A stretch of DNA of 64,000 nt from Urophycis tenuis. Taxonomy: Eukaryota; Chordata; Actinopteri; Gadiformes; Phycidae. The stretch covers positions 1,381,501 to 1,445,500 of the forward strand of contig JAXIVH010000038.1 in NCBI GenBank assembly GCA_036785325.1, written 5' to 3'. This document shows, piece after piece, positions 23,794-32,734 of the stretch; within the stretch, counting starts at the first letter, position 1; each line of letters begins with the position of its first letter. A program made the position numbers and the translations under genes. The notes under the pieces were generated by a model. It did not search any database. It was not told the origin of the DNA and worked only from the letters and a program-made list of their open reading frames with translations.

Positions 23794-24102
23794 GAGCGTA
23801 TCTCGCGTCTTAGGCTAAATTAGTTTAACTGTCCACAGACAGATCTTATATAGCTTCTGTCGCCGGGCGCTAATTAGCCTTAGCGATTTTTTATGCTTCG
23901 ACGATCACACCAGATCGTATAAGCGGTACTTTCCTTGCCCCTTCGTGGTTTTGGATAGTACTTTTCTCGGCGCCCCACCACGGCTGTTCGAGCAAAAGCG
24001 AGTATTAACACACCAGTTAATTTCTCGGCTTTTTTAGAATTTCCACAGTTAGCACACCAGCTAACTGCCTCAACTCCACGCTTGCACACCAGCTCGCGAG
24101 GA
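23794..24102 (+). other. DIRS 5' leader with structured elements
   Basis: This 309-bp stretch has no ORF. It contains a perfect hairpin (arms CGCTAA and TTAGCG, 23868-23885, followed by a run of six T) and four of the seven CACACCAG loop motifs described separately. It is probably the 5' untranslated region of the genomic transcript. Confidence 0.7.
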
Positions 24103-24730
24103 ATGGAGGATAAAGCCCCTCACACCAGAGGGCTCGGAGACTCTGCCGCCCGTCCTTGCCGCTGTGGGAACAAGATATCGAGCAAAGATCCACACCAGGT
24201 CTGCTCGGGCTGCCTGGGGCTGGAACACGCCCGGCTAGCTATCGAGGTCCCCGGCTCATGCCAGCATTGTTCGGTGTTCACTGTTAAGAGTCTCCGCAGA
24301 CGGCTAGCCCGCCAAGCTAGCCTGTCTGGACAGGACCCCTATCTCTCTCCTGACGGCGCCGCCGTCGGAAATGGAGAAGAGACGGGGGTCATTGCGGTGG
24401 CGGTACCGGAGGCTAGCGCTAGCTGGGGCTCCCAGCTCAGCCTAGCCGCGGACCCCCCGCTGGAGGAAGACGTCCTGGAATTGGACTATGGGGACGATGA
24501 AGATGCCACCTCTGAACCCCTCATATCAGAGGAGGACGACGAGGACGACATCTTCATAGCTCTGGCCCGGGCTGCACAGCCCTCGGCCTCTGTCGCCTCT
24601 CGGGATGGAGATAAGGGAAGCACACCAGTTTCTCCCCTCCCCAGCATGGACATGCTCGACGTGTGCAAACGCGCGGCTGCCCGGCTGGACATCCCCTGGC
24701 CCGTCGTCGTAGCGGAGACCACCAGGTCTC
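23901..24730 (+). other. Series of stem-loops with constant CACACCAG loop
   Basis: CACACCAG occurs at 23906, 24009, 24053, 24085, 24121, 24191 and 24621. Each copy is flanked by complementary arms: ACGAT/ATCGT; ATTAA/TTAAT; CAGTTAG/CTAACTG; CGC-TT-G/C-TC-GCG; AGCCCCT/AGGGCT with one bulged C; GC..AGA.C/GTCTGC with bulges; GGGAAG/TTTCTCC with a G-U pair and one bulge. A further loop, CACCAG, lies in a perfect GAGAC/GTCTC stem at 24715-24730. Stem sequence changes while pairing is kept. The three copies in the Gag ORF lie in three different codon phases (His-Thr-Arg; Pro-His-Gln; Ser-Thr-Pro-Val), so the constraint is not on protein. Function unknown; RNA recognition by the Gag-like protein is one possibility. 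Confidence 0.7.
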
Positions 24731-25641
24731 GCTACGAGGGGAAGAAATTGCCCCTGGCCAGGAGCGCGTCGAAGCAGCTTCTCCCCGTCTTCCCTGAGCT
24801 GCTGGATGAGGTGGTGCGCTCATGGAGCGACCGCCCTTACAGCAGCAGGAGCCCGATTCCCGGTGCCTCGTCCCTCGATTGCGAGGCGATGGAGAGCCTG
24901 GGCCTGCTCCGCATGCCTCCGATGGAGCCATTAGTCGCAGCGCACCTCCACCCGCGGCTGTCGACTGTGTCCTCCAGGAGTCCCAGCCTGCCGTCTAAGT
25001 ATGACCGTTTTCAGTCAACTATGACTGAGAAGGCATACAAGGCGGTAGCGCTCTCGGCCAGAGCGCTCAACGTCCTCTCACTGCTCACGGCATACCAGGC
25101 TGAGCTGTGTGAGGATTTTGGGCAAACTCAGGACCCAGCGACGTGGGAGGAGATACCGGTTATCACCGATATGTGTCTCCGTGTCCAGCGCTGCGCGGTC
25201 CAGGCCACGGGAAAAGCGCTGGGGAATATGGTCCTGCAGGAGCGAGCGAGGTGGCTCAACCTCGCCAACCTGTCGGACCGGGAGAGGGACGACGTCCTTG
25301 ACATGCCAATTGTCCCGGGGGGGATTTTTGGCTCCGCATTGGATTCTATGCAACGCCGATGCGAAGCCAAAAAGAAGGAGGACGAAGCTCTCCGGCTTTG
25401 CCTCCCTCGGAAACCCCCGGCTCCCTCTCCCCCTGCGCAGCGGAAAAGTTTCCCACAGGCTGGTCCCCAGGGTCCGCAATTTAAGATCCCCAGACAGCCG
25501 AAACCTCAGCCCGCTCCGGCCCCTCTGCCAAGCAGTCGGCCCAGCTGGCCAAAGAAATCCTCGGCCCCGGTTGCGACGCCGCCGGCACAGCCCGCGCAAG
25601 CCACCTACAACCAGGCCAGGAAAAAGAAGAGAGCGGCCTGA
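24103..25641 (+). CDS. DIRS ORF1, Gag-like protein (512 aa)
   Basis: First ORF of the element, in the position of the Gag-like protein of DIRS elements, which is presumed to bind the RNA template. The frame is open from further upstream, but the first ATG is 24103 (MEDKAPHTRG), with G at -3 and G at +4, a good Kozak context. Residues 19-56 contain a cysteine/histidine cluster (C19, C21, H31, C34, C37, H42, C53, C56) resembling a zinc-binding fold seen in vertebrate DIRS ORF1 proteins. An acidic stretch (about 120-155, many Asp/Glu) follows, then a central region without recognised motifs and a proline-rich basic tail (from about 415) ending KKKRAA. No nucleic-acid enzyme motif is present. The early part also carries CACACCAG stem-loops. 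It ends with TGA; the same frame then stays open to the end of the recombinase. Function is assigned by position and composition. Confidence 0.85.
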   Translation: MEDKAPHTRGLGDSAARPCRCGNKISSKDPHQVCSGCLGLEHARLAIEVPGSCQHCSVFTVKSLRRRLARQASLSGQDPYLSPDGAAVGNGEETGVIAVAVPEASASWGSQLSLAADPPLEEDVLELDYGDDEDATSEPLISEEDDEDDIFIALARAAQPSASVASRDGDKGSTPVSPLPSMDMLDVCKRAAARLDIPWPVVVAETTRSRYEGKKLPLARSASKQLLPVFPELLDEVVRSWSDRPYSSRSPIPGASSLDCEAMESLGLLRMPPMEPLVAAHLHPRLSTVSSRSPSLPSKYDRFQSTMTEKAYKAVALSARALNVLSLLTAYQAELCEDFGQTQDPATWEEIPVITDMCLRVQRCAVQATGKALGNMVLQERARWLNLANLSDRERDDVLDMPIVPGGIFGSALDSMQRRCEAKKKEDEALRLCLPRKPPAPSPPAQRKSFPQAGPQGPQFKIPRQPKPQPAPAPLPSSRPSWPKKSSAPVATPPAQPAQATYNQARKKKRAA

Positions 25642-25939
25642 TCGCCACTCTCTTCACCGGTGATGCAGCTGGACGTTCCCCGTTCTCCAGCGCCACCTGT
25701 TCCACGATGGAGCGTGCACCCGGAGGCCCACCACGCCCCCGTTTCCCGGCTGCCACGGACCGTGCCAGAGCGAACCGGGAGAAACGGACAGTCGAGACAA
25801 GAGGGTTCAGCTGTTGCCCCTCTCTCATGTTCCAAAGCACGCCCATCCACACAAATGTTTGTTCGAATAAATCATGTCCCGCTGCCGCATCCAGGCCAAA
25901 GGCCGAGGGCGCAGCGGATAAAAAAACAAACATGTAAAA
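25642..25939 (+). other. Gag-RT intergenic spacer
   Basis: About 300 bp lie between the Gag stop and the RT start. A 76-codon open frame in the third phase (25707-25937) ends in ATG-TAA, and that TAA is two bases before the RT ATG. The recombinase phase is also open throughout. The spacer may serve translation of the downstream ORF; no splice or frameshift signal is obvious. Confidence 0.5.
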
Positions 25940-28027
25940 ATGAATATAAACAGCGTGGTGGCAACACCCGCTGTCCCCCCTCGGCGGAAAGCCACGGCTT
26001 TCCCCGGGACGGGGAACGTGCGGACCCCGCCGCTACGTTGCCCTCCCCGGCAAGATCGCTCAGCGGCGCCCGGGGGTCGTGTCATTTTTCCGCCAGGAGA
26101 GGTCGCCACCGCACCGCGGCTGGGGCCTCTCATGGTGGGGGGACTGCGATGTGTGTCAACCCTCTCCCCCAGATGGGAGAGATGGGCCGCACTCGCAGCC
26201 TCATCCTGGGTGGTAAGGACGATTGCGAGGGGATACAGACTGCAGTTCGCCGCTGTTCCCCCGCAATTCGCCGGTTTAATACACTCCCAGGCTCAGGGAG
26301 AGTCAGCTCGCGTTTTACAAGAGGAAATCCTCTCACTGTTGAACAAAGGAGCAATCTGTGTCGTACCTCCCGCACAGTGTCAGAGCGGTTTTTACTCCAG
26401 GTATTTTCTGGTCCCCAAACGGGGGGGGAGCGGAATTCGCCCTATCCTGGATCTACGTGCTCTGAACAAATATCTCAGGAAATACAAGTTCAGGATGCTA
26501 ACACACGCATCCCTGCTACGTCTTGTGCGACAGGGCGATTGGTTCACTTCTGTCGATCTGAAAGACGCGTATTTCCACATCCCGATGTATCCTCCCCACA
26601 GAAAGTACCTAAGGTTTGCTTTCCAGGGGACCTGTTACGAGTACCGCGTACTCCCTTTCGGTCTGTCTTTAAGCCCGAGGGTGTTTGTGCGGTGCACCGA
26701 AGCGGCAATAGCCCCGCTGAGGCGGCAGGGCATCCGCTTGGCCACATATCTGGACGATTGGCTGCTATTGGCACAATCGGAGCAGGAGGCCAGGGCGCAC
26801 ACGCGTATTCTCGTACGACACCTATCCGATCTGGGTTTCGTGATAAACGCAGAAAAGAGCAGGCTGTCCCCGGCACAGGATATAATCTTTCTGGGATTAT
26901 TCCTGGACTCGGTGGCTTTCACAGCGCGTCTGTCGGCGGACCGAGTGAAAACTTTCAGGGCATGCCTCGCGCTGTTCCATCCGGGCAAGTCTGTTCAATT
27001 CAGATTGTGTCTTCGGTTACTCGGACTGATGGCGTCTGCCATTCTCGTAGTCCATCTGGGTCGCCTCCACATGAGGGAATTCCAGCTTTGGGTTGCTTCA
27101 TGCGGGCTAGATCCCGTGCGTCATGGCGCACGGAGAGTGTTGGTCACACCGGGGTGCGCCAGGGCGCTGCGCCATTGGCGAGTCCCGTCTTTTCTGACTC
27201 ATGGGGTGCCCATGGGCTCTGTCCTGTCCAGGAAGGTGGTCACTACGGACGCCAGCCTGACAGGTTGGGGCGGAATTTGCGAGGGCCGGTCTGTGAGGGG
27301 CCTCTGGAGTGCGGACCTCCAGCGGTCTCACATAAATTTTCTGGAACTTTCAGCGGTGTTCCTCTCCCTGAAACGCTTCCTTCCGTCTCTTATTGGTCAT
27401 CATGTCCTGGTGAGGACGGACAATACGACGACGGTGGCGTACATCAACCGTCAGGGGGGATTACGCTCCCGACAGTTGCATGTGCTGGCACGCAGACTGA
27501 TCCTGTGGAGTTGCGGTCGTCTCCTCTCTCTGAGAGCGACGCACGTCCCGGGAGTCCTGAACACGGGCGCGGACCTGTTGTCCAGGGGCGGGCCAATATA
27601 CGGGGAATGGACTCTGCACCCGGAGATTGTGGATCAGATATGGGCACGTTTCGGTCGGGCCACAGTAGATCTGTTCGCATCAAGGGACAACGCGCAGTGC
27701 GCGCTGTTTTACTCTCTGCGCAGCATGAATGCTCCCCTCGGCGTAGACGCACTAGCGCACGCCTGGCCGCGCGAGCGTCTCTACGCATTTCCCCCCCTGG
27801 CATTGATACCCCCCACCCTGTTCAGAGTGAGGGAGTACGGCCACGAACTGATTTTGATAGCTCCGCATTGGCCTGCGATGCATTGGCTAGCGGAGATATA
27901 TCAGTTGTTGTGCGCTCAGCCCTGGCAGCTCCCGCTGCGCAGGGACCTGTTGTCGCAGGGAGGGGGGGCTGTTTTCCATCCGCACCCAGAGCGCCTGGCA
28001 CTATGGGCTTGGCCCCTGAGTGGTTAA
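25940..28027 (+). CDS. DIRS ORF2, reverse transcriptase / RNase H with C-terminal DIRS domain (695 aa)
   Basis: This protein copies the element's RNA into DNA and degrades the RNA strand. The start is well fixed: an in-frame TAA lies at 25919-25921 and ATG 25940 is the first. RT domain about 120-330: FLVPKRGGSG (156-165), SVDLKDAYF with D206 and D209, LPFGLS (238-243) and catalytic YLDD (270-273). RNase H domain about 430-550: D437 (TTDAS), E469 (NFLEL), D494 (RTDN), H535 and D545 (GADLLSR), so the active-site acids are all present. Residues about 555-695 (VDLFAS, DALAHAWP, AFPPLALIPP, APHWP) form the domain that follows RNase H in DIRS elements, often described as a Dam-like methyltransferase; I see no clear catalytic DPPY, so methyltransferase activity is doubtful here. 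The last 25 nt overlap the recombinase start. Confidence 0.93.
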   Translation: MNINSVVATPAVPPRRKATAFPGTGNVRTPPLRCPPRQDRSAAPGGRVIFPPGEVATAPRLGPLMVGGLRCVSTLSPRWERWAALAASSWVVRTIARGYRLQFAAVPPQFAGLIHSQAQGESARVLQEEILSLLNKGAICVVPPAQCQSGFYSRYFLVPKRGGSGIRPILDLRALNKYLRKYKFRMLTHASLLRLVRQGDWFTSVDLKDAYFHIPMYPPHRKYLRFAFQGTCYEYRVLPFGLSLSPRVFVRCTEAAIAPLRRQGIRLATYLDDWLLLAQSEQEARAHTRILVRHLSDLGFVINAEKSRLSPAQDIIFLGLFLDSVAFTARLSADRVKTFRACLALFHPGKSVQFRLCLRLLGLMASAILVVHLGRLHMREFQLWVASCGLDPVRHGARRVLVTPGCARALRHWRVPSFLTHGVPMGSVLSRKVVTTDASLTGWGGICEGRSVRGLWSADLQRSHINFLELSAVFLSLKRFLPSLIGHHVLVRTDNTTTVAYINRQGGLRSRQLHVLARRLILWSCGRLLSLRATHVPGVLNTGADLLSRGGPIYGEWTLHPEIVDQIWARFGRATVDLFASRDNAQCALFYSLRSMNAPLGVDALAHAWPRERLYAFPPLALIPPTLFRVREYGHELILIAPHWPAMHWLAEIYQLLCAQPWQLPLRRDLLSQGGGAVFHPHPERLALWAWPLSG

Positions 28028-29028
28028 ATCTGTCAGCTGTGGGTCTTTCACAGCGGGTGATTTCCACTATACAGAGTGCTCGAGCCTCCTCCACTAGGTC
28101 TCTGTATGACTGTAAGTGGAGAGTGTTTGAGGGGTGGTGCCACGGAAACGGCCACATTCCTTTTCAGTGTCCGGTAGATGTGATATTGTCATTCCTGCAG
28201 GACCTGATTGACAAACGAAAAGCCTTCTCCACGGTTAAGGTGTATTTGGCGGCCATCGCCGCCTGCCACGTGGGGTTTGGGAAGCAGACAGCGAGCCAGC
28301 ACCCGCTGGTTTGCCGTTTTATGAAGGGAGCGCGCAGGCTTCTCCCCGTGTCCAGACCGTTGGTACCACCATGGGATCTGGCGGTGGTTCTGGAGGGGCT
28401 TAAGGGCCCTCCTTTTGAGCCACTGGAAGGGGCTGATTTGAAACACGTGTCCTTCAAGACAGTGTTGTTGCTGGCCCTGGCTTCGGCTAAACGGGTTAGT
28501 GACATCCATGCGCTTTCGGTGCATTCCTCATGCGCTCAGCTCTTCCCGGGCGATGTAAGGATGATTTTGAAGCCCAACCCGGCTTTTGTGCCTAAGGTGG
28601 TGGGCTCATATTCTCCGATTGACCTTGTGGCTTTTGCTGCCTCATCAGATGAGCAGTCGCCGCATGCGTTATGTCCAGTCCGTGCGGTGCGCACTTATAT
28701 GGATAGGACGAGGGGTTTCAGGAGGAGCGATCAGCTGTTCGTCTCCTGGGCTAACCCTCATAAGGGGAAACCCGTCACAAAGCAGCGCCTGTCCCACTGG
28801 GTGGTGGAGGCGATTGCCTTGGCCTATACGAGTCAGGGTTTGCAGCCACCTGTGGGGCTGCGGGCGCACTCGACTCGGGGCTTGGCCACATCCTGGGCCT
28901 TATTCAGGGGAGTTTCTGTTCAGGATATTTGTGCTGCGGCGAGTTGGTCCTCGCCTCTCACTTTTGTCCGTTTCTATATGCTGGACGTCTCTGCTCCGTG
29001 CGTGGCACGCGCAGTTTTGTTGTCCTGA
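28003..29028 (+). CDS. DIRS ORF3, tyrosine recombinase (341 aa from the chosen start)
   Basis: This enzyme inserts the element by cutting and rejoining DNA through a tyrosine nucleophile, replacing the integrase or endonuclease of other retroelements. From ATG 28003 it has an N-terminal core-binding-like part (about 20-115, helical, LYDCKWRVFEGWC) and a catalytic domain with R164 (SAKRVSD), H289 and R292 (AHSTRG), W315 (AASWSS) and Y325 (VRFYML): the complete R-HxxR-H/W-Y set. The ATG lies just before the end of the RT ORF (25-nt overlap). This start is a choice: the frame is open back to 25642 through the whole RT gene, so an N-terminally longer product (up to about 1122 aa from ATG 25660) cannot be excluded, although that extension is the off-frame reading of RT and resembles nothing. 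It is in the same frame as ORF1. Confidence 0.9.
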   Translation: MGLAPEWLNLSAVGLSQRVISTIQSARASSTRSLYDCKWRVFEGWCHGNGHIPFQCPVDVILSFLQDLIDKRKAFSTVKVYLAAIAACHVGFGKQTASQHPLVCRFMKGARRLLPVSRPLVPPWDLAVVLEGLKGPPFEPLEGADLKHVSFKTVLLLALASAKRVSDIHALSVHSSCAQLFPGDVRMILKPNPAFVPKVVGSYSPIDLVAFAASSDEQSPHALCPVRAVRTYMDRTRGFRRSDQLFVSWANPHKGKPVTKQRLSHWVVEAIALAYTSQGLQPPVGLRAHSTRGLATSWALFRGVSVQDICAAASWSSPLTFVRFYMLDVSAPCVARAVLLS

Positions 29029-29219
29029 AACGAACAGAGTACTTTTCCTGTAGGTTGGTGGACGCTCGATAAGCTTGTCTGGCAATACGGGAGCAACCAT
29101 ATCCCATAGTGAGACATCGAAACGAATATTATGAAAGAGAACTTTAGGTTATTTACATAACCCCGGTTCTCTGAGTAATATGAGTGAGATGTCTCACCAG
29201 ACAACCCTTCTTGCTTGGG
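29029..29219 (+). other. DIRS 3' untranslated region holding the internal complementary region
   Basis: This short non-coding stretch after the recombinase stop holds the internal complementary region (29101-29197) and leads into the right terminal repeat. No other motif is seen. Confidence 0.7.
29101..29197 (+). repeat. DIRS internal complementary region (97 nt)
   Basis: Bases 29101-29142 are the exact reverse complement of the element's left outer end (23600-23641). Bases 29140-29197 are the exact reverse complement of its right outer end (29385-29442). The two halves share only AAC (29140-29142), the complement of the boundary GTT. The region is thus a template for the two ends joined head to tail, as in the known DIRS replication model, in which it guides formation of a closed circular DNA. 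Confidence 0.95.
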
Positions 29220-29440
29220 CGAGTGAGAAGAGGTGCTTATCTTGAATGACGTGATGCCGTCCGCATGAGTTATTTAAGGTAGGTGGGACTACCTGGTGCG
29301 GACGGACACGTTTCACCAGCCAATCGGGATTGGCGTAATGAGATAAATGCTTCTGAGGTATGCAGCGGGGGCGTGCATCCCATAGTGAGACATCTCACTC
29401 ATATTACTCAGAGAACCGGGGTTATGTAAATAACCTAAAG
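29220..29440 (-). repeat. DIRS right inverted terminal repeat
   Basis: Reverse complement of the left repeat over about 29221-29394. It has a distinct outer end of about 45 bases (CTCACTCATATTACTCAGAG, then GAACCGGGGTTATG, then TAAATAACCTAAAG) that extends beyond the left repeat's end. It keeps the same internal hairpins as the left repeat. Unequal outer ends are normal for DIRS1-like elements and are both recorded in the internal complementary region. Confidence 0.9.
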
Positions 29441-29951
29441 TTATCTGTCTTGTTGTGATATAACCGCTGATTTGGAGATATAGACTTGTTTTTCCTTTTC
29501 CCAAAGGTTTTCTTTGTTCCAAGATGAAGGTCAATCTAGTTTGAGTGAAGGTACTTCCAATGCATTGGTATATTTACTTATTTGAATAAAGACGAGTCAC
29601 AGCTGGAGTGAGACTTTTCTTTTCCATTTCTATTTTAGTATAAACGTGCTATCGAAATATTAGGACACGTCATCAGTAGTGGACCCTGGGATCATAGGGT
29701 GTTTCTGGCCATTGTCACTATACACCCTCACCCAAGGGAGGCCCCCCCGAGAGTGATCAATTCTCAAGGTGTGTCGTTTCCGAAATGGAATTGGTATTGG
29801 GTTTAAGCTTTTTTAGGAGTGATCATTTGTTGAGGTAACGTCGAGGTAAGTAAAGGTAAGTAAAACACTTTTTAGGATACATTGTTTTGGTTATGGAGAG
29901 GAGGGGGCACATACTTACCCCCTGACCAGCACAAACCAGTTGTTAACACCG

Positions 29952-32734
29952 CTAGGTAGCCCTGGTTTGGCCAATCAGGGCCGGAGCTTGGTTCTTGTCC
30001 TCTGTTGGGTCCAGATGAACTAGCAGAAAACTGGGGTCACGAAGGACCGAGGCCAGCCGTGACAAAGCACTGCCTCCACGGTCCCCCAATGCAGCTATCC
30101 TCAGCGATGGGTGTCCAGACCTAGGAAAGACCAAGACCAGCCCCGACCAGCGGTGCCTTCCCAGTCGGTCCCAGGGTAGGAAAGGCCAAGGCCAGCCGCG
30201 ACTAAGCACTGCCTCCCTGGCCCCTCCAGGACCCCATGCCGAACAGCCTGTTAATAACAATTCCTGTGCCCCATACACCGCGCGACTACAGAGATTGTGT
30301 AGGAAGTTGACCTTAGAGAAGACTCAATGGCTTACTTTCCTCACCCAAACCAAACAATTTCTTGGGGTAGTCTATTCTCGCCGTAGGTACTTCAGTAATG
30401 GGTTTTTTTGTGAAAAGTTTTCCGGATGAAATGCATGCTGGGTAATTGTCTTCTTCCCCTAATATGTCAAGTGTAGGTTAAGGTTAGGGTAGATTTAGGG
30501 GTAGAGTTAGCAGTTAACCTTAACGTTAGGTTTGAAGTAAATGGGAGGGGTTGCGGTTAGGGTTAAGGTTAGGGCTGAGGTTAGGGTTAGGTATAAGGTT
30601 ACGGTTTAGGGTTAAGGTTAGGGTTAAGGTTAGGGTTACGGTTAGGGCTAAGGTTAGGGCTAAGGTTAGAGTAAGGGTTAGGGTTAGCGTTACGGTTAGG
30701 GTAAGGTTAGGGTTAGGGTTAGAGGTTAGGGGTTAGGGGTAAGGGTTAAGATGAGGGCTGAGGTTAGGGTTAAGGTTAGGGCTGAGGTTAGGGTTAGGTT
30801 TAAGGTTAGGGATAAGGTTAGGGTTGGGGTTACGGCTGAGATTGGGGTTAAGGTTAGGGTTGAGGTTAGGGTTAGTGTTATGGATAAGGTTAGGTTAAGT
30901 GTTAGGGCCAAGGTTAGGGTTAAGGTTATGGTTAAGATTAGGGTTAGGGCTAGAATTAGGGTTAGGGCTAAGGTTAGGGTTAGGGTTATGGCTGAGGTTA
31001 GGGTTAAGGTTAGGTTTGAGGTTAGTGTTAAGGTTAGGGCCAAGGTTAGGGTTAGGGTTAAGGTTAGGGTTAGGGCTAAGGTTAGGGTTAGGGTTATGGC
31101 TGAGGCTAGGGTTAGGGCTAAAGTTAGGGCAAAGGTTAGAGTTAGGGTTAGCGTTAGAGTTAGGGTAGGGTTAGTGTTGGAGGTTAGGGTAGGCTTAGGG
31201 TTAGAGTTAGAGTAGGGGTTAGGGTTAGAGTTAGAGTAGGGGTTAGGGTTAGTGTTAAGGCTAAGGTTAGGGGTTGAGGTTAGTGTTAAGATTAGGGCCA
31301 AGGTAAGGGTTAGTGTTAGGGTTGAGTTAGGGTTAGGGCTAAGGTTAGGCCTATGGTTAGGGTTGGGGTTGAGGTTATCCCTAGGGTTAGAGTTAGAGCT
31401 AGAGATTGAGGAAGGTAGAGTCAAGGTGAGACAGTCCGTACGGACTGAACTCACCCCCGCCGGATCGGGCTAGTACACTCTATCTCCCCCAACTCCCTCA
31501 TTTCCATGAGGGAAGACAGGGGAGAAGAGATGGGAGGAGTATATATATTTAATATATATTTTTTTAGTAAATAAATACATCGAGAGACTCACAGCTGGAG
31601 TGGGTTTTAATCTTTGTATTCAAGGTTGTTCCTCCTCTTTTGATTCCTCGCTGGTGGTGCGTCGTCTCCACCTAGTGGTCGTTTTGTGAAGAAGAGTTAT
31701 AGAAATAGAAATAGAAATACTCTATTGTTCCCAGGTTGGGAAATTGCATTAATAGGTAAGTAATAATAATAATAACAATAATAATAGGTAATTGCAATAG
31801 TTGGTAAGGTAATCTATATTTAATTTATTTATTTATATTTGTATATTTATTTAGTCTATTTATTTATTCATTTTTGTTTATTTATTTATTTAGATAAAGA
31901 GGATCACAGCTGGAGTGAGTTTTTAGTCTGTGTTAAAGGCTGGTTGCCTTCTTTTGATTCTTCAGTGGTGGTCCATCGCCTCCATCTAGTGGTCGTTTTG
32001 TGAATAACAGTTGGTAAGGTAATATAAATGGGTTGTGTAGAGAGCCCGTTCTTTCGATGGCCCTGGCTCGGTTAGGTTCGTTAGAGTTATCTCGATGACC
32101 CCCCCCACCTCATCCAACGACTCGGTAGTTGAATAGGGGATCAAAGGCAGTTGCACTCGCCAATATCTAGTCATCCGCAGCTCTCTTTTCCCATATTACC
32201 AAGAATGAAGTAAAACGAAATGGTTATCTGTCTTGTTGTGATATAACCGCTGATTTGGAGATATAGACTTGTTTTTCCTTTTCCCAAAGGTTTTCTTTGT
32301 TCCAAGATGAAGGTCAATCTAGTTTGATTGAAGGTACTTCCAATGCATTGGTATATTTACTTATTTGAATAAAGACGAGTCACAGCTGGAGTGAGACTTT
32401 TCTTTTCCATTTCTATTTTAGTATAAACGTGCTATCGAAATATTAGGACACGTCATCAGTATTGGACCGTGGGATCATAGGGTGTTTCTGGCCATTGTCA
32501 CTATACACCCTCACCCAAGGGAGGCCCCCCCGAGAGTGATCAATTCTCAAGGTGTGTCGTTTCCGAAATGGAATTGGTATTGGGTTTAAGCTTTTTTAGG
32601 AGTGATCATTTGTTGAGGTAACGTCGAGGTAAGTAAAGGTAAGTAAAACACTTTTTAGGATACATTGTTTTGGTTATGGAGAGGAGGGGGCACATACTTA
32701 CCCCCTGACCAGCACAAACCAGTTGTTAACACCG
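29952..32734 (+). repeat. Tandem unit U10, long form L (2783 bp)
   Basis: Carries CACCCAAACCAAACAATT near 30342 and ACTTCAGTAATGG, shared only with the unit at 52371-55149 (offset 22419). It also has a CAGTCCGTACGGACTG perfect palindrome (about 31432), a TAA expansion with ACA interruption, and the CAGTATTGGACCG variant. Confidence 0.9.

Larger units (their letters stand above)
23600..29442 (+). mobile_element. Complete DIRS1-like tyrosine-recombinase retrotransposon
   Basis: The element has the full DIRS1 layout: left inverted terminal repeat, leader, Gag-like ORF, RT/RNase H ORF, tyrosine recombinase ORF overlapping the RT ORF, internal complementary region and right inverted terminal repeat. 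Both boundaries carry GTT (23600-23602 and 29440-29442), while the unoccupied site in the unit at 39663 has a single GTT (42144-42146). Net gain is therefore 5840 bp, with no further target duplication. This fits integration by recombinase at a short identity, as known for DIRS elements, not by an integrase. All three ORFs are intact, so the copy looks recent. It belongs to DIRS1-like and not Ngaro or PAT elements because its terminal repeats are inverted. Confidence 0.95.
21338..29951 (+). repeat. Tandem unit U9, long form L split by the DIRS element
   Basis: Without the 5840 bp inserted, the unit is 2774 bp. Private marks: AGAGTGGGGTTAGCG near 22525 (one hexamer-phase break) and GCCAAGATAAGG near 22681. 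Both recur in the unit at 39663, which has no DIRS insertion. Unit sequence stops at 23602 and resumes at 29443. Confidence 0.92.

Noticed and set aside
25078..25599. Minus-strand and third-phase open frames within the DIRS genes
   Set aside because: GC-rich coding sequence with few stops in other phases; no motifs and no independent start or stop logic.
25660..28002. N-terminal 780 residues of the recombinase-phase ORF as a real protein domain
   Set aside because: It overlaps the entire RT/RNase H gene in another phase and shows no recognisable motif; only the part from about 28003 has recombinase features. Kept as a finding about the open frame only.
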